64,000 nt of DNA, taken from Flavipsychrobacter stenotrophus (GTDB lineage: Bacteria; Bacteroidota; Bacteroidia; Chitinophagales; Chitinophagaceae). The notes beneath the pieces were generated by a model, which saw nothing but the letters and a program-made list of their open reading frames with translations, had not been told where the DNA came from and did not search any database. The DNA lies in NCBI RefSeq assembly GCF_002954265.1, contig NZ_PPSL01000002.1, forward strand, positions 62,001-126,000. Reading direction: 5' to 3'. The translations under genes were made by a program, and so were the position numbers. Shown here in pieces: positions 50,405 to 57,884 of the stretch. Numbering within the stretch: the stretch's first letter is position 1; each line of letters starts with the position of its first letter.

Positions 50405-51625
50405 CTAATTATTTTTCCTTTCTACCCTATATTGCAGATACCTGAAGCCTAGTGCTGTAGCCACCGACATGGCCACAATACACCACCAAAGGCTGTTGAA
50501 GCCGTAAGTATCTGCAATGAGTGTACCAGTGTATGGACCAATAACCTGGGCAATAGACCACGCCACTGTAAATAGTCCCGCATACTGTCCCCGATTATTT
50601 TCGTCTGTGCGACTGATCATAAATGAGTTCATAAAGGGCATAGAGAGCATCTCACCGGCAGTGATAAACAACGTTGAAATTAAAGCTACCATGAGCATAC
50701 CGGGTATAACATTATATACAAGGAAAGAAACTGCCACAAGGAAAATACCCAGCGATATAAATTGCAGATTCTTCTTCTTTTGCTCCAGTTTAAAGATCAA
50801 AACCATCTCTACTATTGCTATTATAAGTCCGTTAAGTGCCATAATGCTGCCGATGGTGAACTCTGACAGTTTTAGCTGGTTCTTATAAAATATGGGCACG
50901 GTAGTAAAAAGCTGAAAAAAAGTATAGGCAAACATGATCGTCAGCAGAACGAAAAACATGTATTGTTTGTCGGCATATGGCGACCTGCCCTTTACTTTAG
51001 GCTGTGACTGCTTGTCTTTTTTTGAAGGTGTCTGTACATTGCGCTGTGGCGACAATACCGTTCGCAGCAGCAGTGCTGCGCCGATATTGGTCAATCCATC
51101 TATCCAGAATATGAGGTGATAATCTCTTGATGCAATAAACCCACCGATAGCACTCCCTACAGCAAAACCCAGATTAATAGACAACCTGTTGAGCGAGTAA
51201 CAGCGGGTACGATTCTCCTCATTACTGTATTGGGCAATGGCCGTGGAATTGGCAGGGCGAAATGACTCATTGAGCACCGCCAGAACAAACGTACAGATGC
51301 AAATAGCAAGGTAACTCGTCATTTGGCCTAACACAATAAACATGGCGCCACCGCATAACAAAGCAGACAGCTGAATATTGTAAAAGCCAAACTTATCAGT
51401 TAGTCTACCACCGAGGAAGCCACCACACACTGCACCCGCACCGAAGATGGCCATGACCATGCCTGCCTTTGCAATATTGTAGTGCAATGCCTGTGTCATG
51501 TACAAAGTCATGAATGGCACCACCATAGTACCCGACCTGTTAATGAGCATAACTACCGACAGCCACCATGTAGCCGGAGATAATCCGGAGTACGCGTTTT
51601 TGTATACTTTGGGTACAAAGCTCAT
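50405..51625 (-). CDS. Major facilitator superfamily transporter
   Basis: A 406-residue protein with twelve predicted membrane segments and a cytosolic loop near the middle (RNVQTPSKKDKQSQPKVKGRSPYADK). The MFS A-motif is visible in GGFLGGRLTDKFGFYNI; NESFRPANSTAIAQYSNEENRTRCYSLNRLSINLGFAVGSAIGG is typical of drug-efflux-like families. Substrate unknown. It lies between the two GT-C-like genes on the opposite strand and ends two bases from the first. Confidence 0.9.
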   Translation of the reverse strand: MSFVPKVYKNAYSGLSPATWWLSVVMLINRSGTMVVPFMTLYMTQALHYNIAKAGMVMAIFGAGAVCGGFLGGRLTDKFGFYNIQLSALLCGGAMFIVLGQMTSYLAICICTFVLAVLNESFRPANSTAIAQYSNEENRTRCYSLNRLSINLGFAVGSAIGGFIASRDYHLIFWIDGLTNIGAALLLRTVLSPQRNVQTPSKKDKQSQPKVKGRSPYADKQYMFFVLLTIMFAYTFFQLFTTVPIFYKNQLKLSEFTIGSIMALNGLIIAIVEMVLIFKLEQKKKNLQFISLGIFLVAVSFLVYNVIPGMLMVALISTLFITAGEMLSMPFMNSFMISRTDENNRGQYAGLFTVAWSIAQVIGPYTGTLIADTYGFNSLWWCIVAMSVATALGFRYLQYRVERKNN

Positions 51626-51725
51626 GGTGTTATAAAATCTATCGAGGTTACTAGCCGCAAATATTATAAATTTATCGCCAAATCAACCTTAAAGTTATCT
51701 TAAGGCGTGATCGGAAAGAATCAAT

Positions 51726-53285
51726 ATGCCGGAAGCCATTAAAAACAGGTGGGTATTATTACTGGTATTGGCAGTATTTATTATTGTAAAGACACCCGCC
51801 CTAAACTATCCATTTTACTGGGATGAATCGTGGTCTTACGCCCCCGCGGTCAAACTCATGTACCTGCATGGTCCCAGTCTTATGCCCAATGCCATAGACC
51901 TGGGCTATTCGCGCGGCCATCCTTTACTGTTTTACGCAAGCGCGGCTACATGGATGAAAATATTTGGCGATAGCCATACTGCGCAACATAGTTTTAGCCT
52001 GTTTATCTCTTGCCTGTTATTGATAACTGTGTATGAGGCGGGGCTGAGGCTGTTCAATAAAAGAATGGCAATCATCAGCCTTTTGCTTGTAGCCACACAG
52101 GTCATCTTCTTTGTGCAGTCTACCTTATTATTGCCCGAAGTAATGGTGGCGTGGCTGTCATTGCTTACCGTATATTGCTACTCAGCCGATAAGTATATAC
52201 TCACTTTTATCAGTTGCACAGCGTTAATGCTGACAAAAGAAAGCGGGTTCTCACTGGGGCTGGTATTGGGTATACATGCCACCTGGCAATTGTTCAACAA
52301 AGGAATAGTTTTATCTGATAAGGCACGAAATTTTGCTTCAGTAGCAGGAGCAGCTGTAGTAACCGGCCTGTTTTTCCTGCTTCAAAAAAAGCTGAACGGC
52401 TGGTATCTTTTCCCGGAGCATACAGGCCTAATGGATTTCCACTGGGACATGTTCAGAGGCAAACTCAGATATTGCATAGAGATCATATTCACCCATCAAT
52501 ACAGGAGCTATGTATTTGGATTGCTTGTATTGATTTCTATAGCTGCTGCTATTGCTCAGCGCAGTGTGAGATATGCCTATCCGGCAGTACTCGCCATTGC
52601 ATTATTTATCCTTGGAGGAGAATATTATGGATTCATTACCCGAAGATTACTCATACCTGCGGTCCTTGCCCTATTTATATTTACGTTTCACAGCTTACTA
52701 AAAGAAAATGGCAATGACAAAAAGAGCAGGCGCTTTATTGTGCTCTCTATCTATTTCATTGCTGCATACCTATCATTTACCTGCCTTAATTTCTTTACCA
52801 ACCGCTACCTATTCTCTGCGATATTAATGGTACTGCTATTGGCAGGATACTGCTTTGATGTTTTGCTTGAATCGTTTAAACGGTTTATATTCTATCCTTT
52901 CATTGCAGGTATACTGATCATTGCCTTCTTCGCATTCAGGAACAATACCGGAAATGGGGATGTGGATCTGAGTATTTATAATTCGATGAACGTGCAGGAG
53001 GATTTAGTTAACTACCTGGAACAACAACAATTATATGACCACCATATATCGGCACACTCCCCACTACAGCGAGAGCATCTCACTAAACCGTTTACCGGTT
53101 TTTTACATACTTCAAAAATATTTACACAGGTAGATTATATCATTCAGCCATCTACAGAATTCGTTATCATTGATAATATAGAAATAGATGCGAGTCCCGA
53201 CCTGAATAAACTAAAAACAGAATTTGCTCCCCTAAAACGGTTTGAAAAAGGGGGGATATGGGTAGAAATTTATAAACGAAAATAG
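51726..53285 (+). CDS. GT-C-type membrane glycosyltransferase (GT39-like), second paralogue
   Basis: A 519-residue relative of the gene at 48825. Shared features are LNYPFYWDESWSYAPAVKLMY (acidic loop motif), SRGHPLLFYASAATWMKIFG, and in the C-terminal part DLVNYLEQQQLYDHHISAHSPLQREHLTKPFTGFL. Both have the same length and order of membrane segments, so they arose by duplication and now flank the MFS gene. The substrate is unknown. Its stop lies two bases from the aat stop on the other strand. Confidence 0.82.
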   Translation: MPEAIKNRWVLLLVLAVFIIVKTPALNYPFYWDESWSYAPAVKLMYLHGPSLMPNAIDLGYSRGHPLLFYASAATWMKIFGDSHTAQHSFSLFISCLLLITVYEAGLRLFNKRMAIISLLLVATQVIFFVQSTLLLPEVMVAWLSLLTVYCYSADKYILTFISCTALMLTKESGFSLGLVLGIHATWQLFNKGIVLSDKARNFASVAGAAVVTGLFFLLQKKLNGWYLFPEHTGLMDFHWDMFRGKLRYCIEIIFTHQYRSYVFGLLVLISIAAAIAQRSVRYAYPAVLAIALFILGGEYYGFITRRLLIPAVLALFIFTFHSLLKENGNDKKSRRFIVLSIYFIAAYLSFTCLNFFTNRYLFSAILMVLLLAGYCFDVLLESFKRFIFYPFIAGILIIAFFAFRNNTGNGDVDLSIYNSMNVQEDLVNYLEQQQLYDHHISAHSPLQREHLTKPFTGFLHTSKIFTQVDYIIQPSTEFVIIDNIEIDASPDLNKLKTEFAPLKRFEKGGIWVEIYKRK

Positions 53286-53287
53286 GC

Positions 53288-53950
53288 TTAACCCTTAACC
53301 TGATCAGTTAGTTCATTTACCATTGCAATAAAATCATCTCTGGTTATCATGCGTGCGCCCAGACTCTCCAGGTGCTCTGTGTAGACCTGGCAATCTATAA
53401 GCTTCACGCCTTGCTGATGTAAGACACCAACCCAATTAATGAATGCAAACTTACTGGCATTGCTCTGATGCGCGAACATACTTTCCCCAAAGAAGGCTTT
53501 GCCCAGCAATAAGCCATACAGGCCGCCTACTAACACACCATTGTACCATGCCTCGGCACTGTGAGCGTAACCCGCCTTATGCAGTGCTATATAGGCATCT
53601 ACTATATCATCACCTATCCATGTCCCACCCTGCCCTTCGCGGTAAACATTCTTACAATTATTGATCACCTGCTCAAAGGCTGTATTTACCCTGAATTCGA
53701 ACCGCCCGCTTTTCAACACTTGCTTCATGCTCTTACTCACCTTCAATTCGCCGGGGAACAAAACAAATCTCGGGTCGGGCGACCACCACATTGGTGGCTC
53801 ATCCTCATTGAACCAGGGAAAAATACCACTGTGATAGGCCAACAAAAGCCTGTCTGTACTAAGATCACCGCCAATGGCCAACAACCCGTCTTCCAGTGCA
53901 TCGGAAACGGGCGGGAACCATAGATCGTGATCTAATAAATGGAGAGGCAT
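53288..53950 (-). CDS. aat: Leucyl/phenylalanyl-tRNA-protein transferase
   Basis: A 220-residue enzyme that adds Leu or Phe from tRNA to proteins with basic N-termini, marking them for ClpAP degradation (N-end rule). Motifs: FPPVSDALEDGLLAIGGDLS, GIFPWFNEDEPPMWWSPDPRFVLFP, GGTWIGDDIVDAYIALHKAGYAHSAEAW, LVGGLYGLLLGKAFFGESMFAHQSNASKFAFI. Standard length. The formyltransferase gene lies 25 bases upstream in the same direction, so the two likely form an operon. Confidence 0.95.
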   Translation of the reverse strand: MPLHLLDHDLWFPPVSDALEDGLLAIGGDLSTDRLLLAYHSGIFPWFNEDEPPMWWSPDPRFVLFPGELKVSKSMKQVLKSGRFEFRVNTAFEQVINNCKNVYREGQGGTWIGDDIVDAYIALHKAGYAHSAEAWYNGVLVGGLYGLLLGKAFFGESMFAHQSNASKFAFINWVGVLHQQGVKLIDCQVYTEHLESLGARMITRDDFIAMVNELTDQVKG

Positions 53951-53975
53951 AAATTGTAATTGAGGTAATCAGGGA

Positions 53976-54728
53976 TCAACCAGCGGGATTTTGCCTGGTG
54001 AAGTACACCCGCTCACCGTCTATAAAGCAGTATGGAGGCTCAAAGCCCGGCATAGATGTGGCCCGCACATAACGTTGTATCTTTTCTTTATCCCACGTCA
54101 GATCGATCACCTTAAGTGCTTTCATCTCCTTACGGTAATGCATACTGGTGCCATATTTATTCACCAACAAATCTTGTGCAACAGTTTTATAATTGCCTGT
54201 GATCACATGCGACAATGTTTGCTTAAACAGGTTCAGCGATGCTTTGAAAGTAAGTTGATACAGGTCATCCACCCAACAATCTTCCGGTATAGGGAACCGT
54301 TTCTGGAATACGATGTCACCATTGTCTACACCCGGCAACATGGTATGTATAGTAGTCCCAAATTCCTTCTTTTCTTCCAATATGGCAAAGGTGAATTGGT
54401 TACTCCCCCTGTATTCCGGTAGCGGAGCCATATGCAAATTAACTGCCACCTGCTGCGCTTTGGCAATATGCTGCGCCTTCAATATTTCATGGTACTGAAC
54501 AGAGTAAATAACATCACAGTCAGGCATCTGTTCAAGACTAGCGAAAACAGGGATACCATTATCTGCGGCAAGTGCCGCCAGATCATGCCCATTTCCAAAC
54601 TCCTTCCGGGCCTGTGTAAGCAAGCCAACTACTTCAATATTCAATTGTTCGCGTTGCGCAACGAGGTACGCAAAACACTCATAACCAATTGGCTTTGACC
54701 CAAGAAATATTACTGTCTTTTTGAGCAT
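53976..54728 (-). CDS. Formyltransferase family protein (Fmt/ArnA-like fold)
   Basis: A 250-residue protein. The catalytic core has VNLHMAPLPEYRGSNQFTFAI (Asn-His region of the active site) and the Asp in PGVDNGDIVFQ, the formyltransferase triad; the folate-binding loop is present. The short C-terminal part (KALKVIDLTWDKEKIQRYVRATSMPGFEPPYCFIDGERVYF) resembles that of sugar N-formyltransferases more than the larger domain of methionyl-tRNA formyltransferase. It may formylate an amino sugar nucleotide, in keeping with the glycosyltransferase divergently upstream, but this is inference. Confidence 0.83.
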   Translation of the reverse strand: MLKKTVIFLGSKPIGYECFAYLVAQREQLNIEVVGLLTQARKEFGNGHDLAALAADNGIPVFASLEQMPDCDVIYSVQYHEILKAQHIAKAQQVAVNLHMAPLPEYRGSNQFTFAILEEKKEFGTTIHTMLPGVDNGDIVFQKRFPIPEDCWVDDLYQLTFKASLNLFKQTLSHVITGNYKTVAQDLLVNKYGTSMHYRKEMKALKVIDLTWDKEKIQRYVRATSMPGFEPPYCFIDGERVYFTRQNPAG

Positions 54729-54754
54729 ATGTAAAATTAAGTTTAAAAGTTATC

Positions 54755-54762
54755 TACTTTCG
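54755..54762 (+). promoter_or_regulatory. Promoter-like TACTTTCG before the glycosyltransferase
   Basis: TACTTTCG again (compare 10602 and 19279), ending 11 bases before the ATG at 54774, so any leader would be very short. Confidence 0.4.
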
Positions 54763-54773
54763 CAAAACACTTT

Positions 54774-55991
54774 ATGAGCGCCAGAAAAATATTAATAATT
54801 ACCAACAGGGTACCCTATCCATTGAATGATGGCGGTAATCTGGCCACACAGGCCATGATAGATGGATACAAAGTGAGTGGCTGGGATGTGTACCTGCTGG
54901 CAATGAACACATCGAAGCACTTTATACGCCATAACGTATTAGAGACGCTCTATAAAGACATCCATAAGTTTAACTGGATGGATATCAATAATGATATTAA
55001 AGCTACAGGCATCATAAAGAATTACCTGTTTAGTGAAGAAGCCGAACACGTAGCACGGTTTTACAATTCGGACTTTGAAAACAAAATAATATCTGCATTA
55101 AATGAATTTAAGCCTGATGTAGTACAAATAGAAAGTGTTTATCTCACCACCTACATGCCTGCTATTAAGAGCAACAGCAAGGCAATATCGGTGTTGAGAA
55201 TGCACAACATAGAATACCACATATGGCATAGCCTGGCCAACAAAAGCAGGAACATACTTAAAAAGAACTACCTCACCAACCTTACGAAACGACTTAAACG
55301 CTTTGAGCGTGATGCGTGGAAACAGTACGATATAGTTCTGGCCATTACAGAAAAAGATGCTGCGCATGTAAGGAAGTTAGAAAATATACCGGGCTTACTG
55401 GTTGCGCCCTTTAGCATGGACACAAGCAAAATAAAGGTAAGTGACACAGAACAAAAATGGGTGGGCTACCATATAGGCGCTATGGACTGGATACCCAACC
55501 GGGAAGGTGTAAAATGGTTCCTAACCGAGGCATGGCCACGCATACATAAGGCCGCTCCGAAGTTCGAATTTTTCTTTGCCGGCAGGAAGATGCCATCTGA
55601 ATTCATGCAGATGAATATTGAGGGTGTACAGTGCCTTGCTGAAGTAGACAATGCGGCTGATTTCATTGCGGACAAGAAAATTCTGATTGTGCCCATATCC
55701 TCTGCAGGCGGTATAAGAGTGAAAATACTGGAGGCTATGGCCGCAGGAAAAATTGTGATCTCTACTCCCTTTGGTATAAAAGGTATAGAAGCAAAAATGG
55801 GTGAACACTACCTTACCGCTACTACCCCCGATGATTTTATGCGTGCCATAAAATGGTGCCTTAAAAATAAACCGGAAGCGGAACAAATAGCAGTAAACGC
55901 CAGGGAACTGGTCACACGCAAGTATGACTATCGGAAAGTAATAAAAGATATCATAGAGGAAATAGATTCGCAGATGAAACTGCGACTGTAA
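54774..55991 (+). CDS. Group-1 type glycosyltransferase (GT-B fold)
   Basis: A 405-residue cytosolic enzyme. It starts ARKILIITNRVPYPLNDGGNLATQAMID, as in GT4 proteins, has AISVLRMHNIEYHIW, and in the second Rossmann domain HIGAMDWIPNREGVKWFLTEAWPRI, FFAGRKMP and KILIVPISSAGGIRVKILEAMAAGKIVISTPFGIKGIEA, which carries the Glu of the EX7E-like motif. Donor and acceptor are unknown. It is divergent from the formyltransferase gene and may act on the same glycan. Confidence 0.9.
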   Translation: MSARKILIITNRVPYPLNDGGNLATQAMIDGYKVSGWDVYLLAMNTSKHFIRHNVLETLYKDIHKFNWMDINNDIKATGIIKNYLFSEEAEHVARFYNSDFENKIISALNEFKPDVVQIESVYLTTYMPAIKSNSKAISVLRMHNIEYHIWHSLANKSRNILKKNYLTNLTKRLKRFERDAWKQYDIVLAITEKDAAHVRKLENIPGLLVAPFSMDTSKIKVSDTEQKWVGYHIGAMDWIPNREGVKWFLTEAWPRIHKAAPKFEFFFAGRKMPSEFMQMNIEGVQCLAEVDNAADFIADKKILIVPISSAGGIRVKILEAMAAGKIVISTPFGIKGIEAKMGEHYLTATTPDDFMRAIKWCLKNKPEAEQIAVNARELVTRKYDYRKVIKDIIEEIDSQMKLRL

Positions 55992-56004
55992 CCTATGAGC
56001 ATCT

Positions 56005-57087
56005 CTATCCTAGCCACATTGCACCACCTACACTATCGCGAGATGCACCGGTAACGCTGCTAAGCACATTGGCTTCTTCTCTCCACCTAAGCGTGCCAAT
56101 AAGCGCCATAACAATAGCTTCCTTATACTGTATTACTCCAGCATCAGGAACGGCAACTGTTACATTGCTAGCCGTCAATTCTTTCTGAATTTGATCGACC
56201 AGAAAGCTGTTGAATGCACCTCCACCGGTAACCAGCATAGAGGCCGTTTCTTTTCCATGCGGATATTTGGCAACCGCCGCGGATATCTGCTGAGCTATGT
56301 GAACCGTAGCAGTGTGCAGCATATCTGCCAGTGCATAATCACTCTCCAACAATAACGGGAATACGATCTGCCTTGCCTCTTCATTGCTTAGCGACTTAGG
56401 CGCATTTTTTGCATAATAGGCGGCCTTATTCAATTCTTCCAACACACCTACAAGTAATGCTCCACTTGCAGCTATAGCACCGTTCTCATCCATCTTTTTG
56501 CCATCCCGCTCAGCGAGACCGTTCAATACCTGGTTGGCAGCACAAATATCAAATGCAACAGGCTCACCATTCTGCCAAACTGTAATGTTGGCAATACCAC
56601 CAATGTTCAATAGGTAATCATAGTTACCAAACAAAAGTTTGTCGCCTATCGGTACTATTGGAGCACCTTGCCCACCCAATGCCACATCGAGCGAACGCAG
56701 ATCACTGATGACAGGTAGTTCTGCTACAGCAGCCAACGATGCACCATCACCCAACTGGAACGTTGTTTTGTGCTGCGGCTCATGAAAAACCGTGTGTCCG
56801 TGCGACGCAATGAAATGTACTTTATGTTCGAGATTATTGGTAGCTATAAATGCCTTTACCTGCTCACCAAGGTAGCGACCATAACTAGTGTGTAGTTTTA
56901 GGAAATCGCCCACAGGGATTGTGGCGGCATGCTTTAGTTTCAGTTCCCACTCTATACTGTAGGGCACACATGCTGCATGTAATAATTGATATGACCATGC
57001 TCCACGCACCTCTTCGAACTGCACATAAGCAATATCCAATCCATCCAATGAGCTGCCCGACATGAGCCCTATAACCTTGTAAACCAT
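56005..57087 (-). CDS. anmK: Anhydro-N-acetylmuramic acid kinase
   Basis: A 360-residue kinase that opens and phosphorylates 1,6-anhydro-MurNAc to MurNAc-6-phosphate during peptidoglycan recycling. ASKHA-fold motifs: VIGLMSGSSLDGLDIA at the start, FIASHGHTVFHEP, YLLNIGGIANIT, DICAANQVLNGLAERDGKKMDENG (Asp), and MLVTGGGAFNSFLVDQI. Length is standard. The ATG at 57087 must be right because VIGLMSGSSLDG begins at residue five. A TACATTTG motif ends only four bases before that ATG. Confidence 0.95.
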   Translation of the reverse strand: MVYKVIGLMSGSSLDGLDIAYVQFEEVRGAWSYQLLHAACVPYSIEWELKLKHAATIPVGDFLKLHTSYGRYLGEQVKAFIATNNLEHKVHFIASHGHTVFHEPQHKTTFQLGDGASLAAVAELPVISDLRSLDVALGGQGAPIVPIGDKLLFGNYDYLLNIGGIANITVWQNGEPVAFDICAANQVLNGLAERDGKKMDENGAIAASGALLVGVLEELNKAAYYAKNAPKSLSNEEARQIVFPLLLESDYALADMLHTATVHIAQQISAAVAKYPHGKETASMLVTGGGAFNSFLVDQIQKELTASNVTVAVPDAGVIQYKEAIVMALIGTLRWREEANVLSSVTGASRDSVGGAMWLG

Positions 57088-57091
57088 GCCG

Positions 57092-57099
57092 CAAATGTA
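57092..57099 (-). promoter_or_regulatory. -7 element 4 bases before anmK
   Basis: On the minus strand TACATTTG matches TAnnTTTG exactly and is separated from the ATG by only CGGC. This is the same very short spacing as at 21882. Confidence 0.45.
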
Positions 57100-57106
57100 G
57101 GAGGAA

Positions 57107-57517
57107 TTAGTGAATGGATTTAGGTATGGTCTGTTTAATATGTCTCCATGCTTTCAGATCAAGGAGGGTATCATTAATAGTATCAAGGTATTTTATAGAC
57201 AAGGTTTGGGGGTCAACAAAGAAATTAAAATGACTTACATAGTTCATTCCATTATCTTCCCAGACTTTTACCCAGTAATAATTGCGATTTTCTGAAGGCG
57301 TTGCGTACATCGCGGCGGCTAAATGACGAGTACCTTTTGACTCTTTCTCAACGTATTTAATTTCAGCTTTTACCTCCGGTAACGCTAAAACCATATCAAG
57401 TATCTTATCTATTTTAATTCTGTCCTTTCGGTTATTTTTATCAAGCGATTTTTGGGCATCTACATTTAATGAACCTAAACAACAGATTACAATGCCGAAT
57501 AGTAATTGCCTAAGCAT
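57107..57517 (-). CDS. Secreted protein of unknown function
   Basis: A 136-residue protein with a signal peptide (MLRQLLFGIVICCLGSLNVDAQ). The mature part has ILDMVLALPEVKAEIKYVEK, an NYYWVKVWEDNGMNYVSHFNFFVDPQTL beta-rich centre, and a C-terminal helix. I do not recognise a family; the NYYWVKVWE..FNFFVD pattern resembles small periplasmic inhibitor-like or PepSY-like folds. It overlaps the upstream small gene by 8 bases, so the two are probably cotranslated. Confidence 0.65.
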   Translation of the reverse strand: MLRQLLFGIVICCLGSLNVDAQKSLDKNNRKDRIKIDKILDMVLALPEVKAEIKYVEKESKGTRHLAAAMYATPSENRNYYWVKVWEDNGMNYVSHFNFFVDPQTLSIKYLDTINDTLLDLKAWRHIKQTIPKSIH

Positions 57518-57758
57518 TCAAACCATATTTACTTCTTATTTCGGCCATAACAACTTCTAGTGGAATCAATCGACCCTCCTCCAGATCTCTTATTCCTTCC
57601 TCAATTTTTGCCTTAATTTCCGGATCTAAGTTATCCCATTCATCATCACCTTCTACATTAATACTGTTCGTTGCAATGCTATACATCTCCGCTATACTAT
57701 CATCATCAAGCACATCAATTATATTTTTTAATTCCGTTCTCATTTCTGCAATTCTCAT
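57510..57758 (-). CDS. Small antitoxin-like protein
   Basis: An 82-residue acidic protein. The C-terminal part (LDPEIKAKIEEGIRDLEEGRLIPLEVVMAEIRSKYGL) resembles the tail of toxin-antitoxin antitoxin proteins (RelB/ParD-like and related small regulators, with EGRxIPLEEVMAEI). The start is uncertain: ATG at 57758 is used; upstream residues in frame (from 57794) look hydrophobic and unnatural, and ATG 57743 is also possible. The next gene overlaps it by 8 bases but codes for a secreted protein, not a RelE-type toxin. Confidence 0.6.
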   Translation of the reverse strand: MRIAEMRTELKNIIDVLDDDSIAEMYSIATNSINVEGDDEWDNLDPEIKAKIEEGIRDLEEGRLIPLEVVMAEIRSKYGLNA

Positions 57759-57830
57759 ACAAAAACTCTTTGCATTAAAGTTAAGAAATAGCAATTAGAA
57801 AGCATATAGTAATTCACACATTTAACAACG

Positions 57831-57862
57831 TAAAAAAATCCACCCTACTGGATGGATTTTTA
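57831..57862 (-). terminator. Terminator of recQ
   Basis: TAAAAAAATCCA (57831-57842) and TGGATTTTTA (57853-57862) pair; on the minus strand the T-run follows the stem directly, 23 bases after the recQ stop. Confidence 0.65.
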
Positions 57863-57884
57863 CTTTTTAGTTTTCAGTTTTTAC

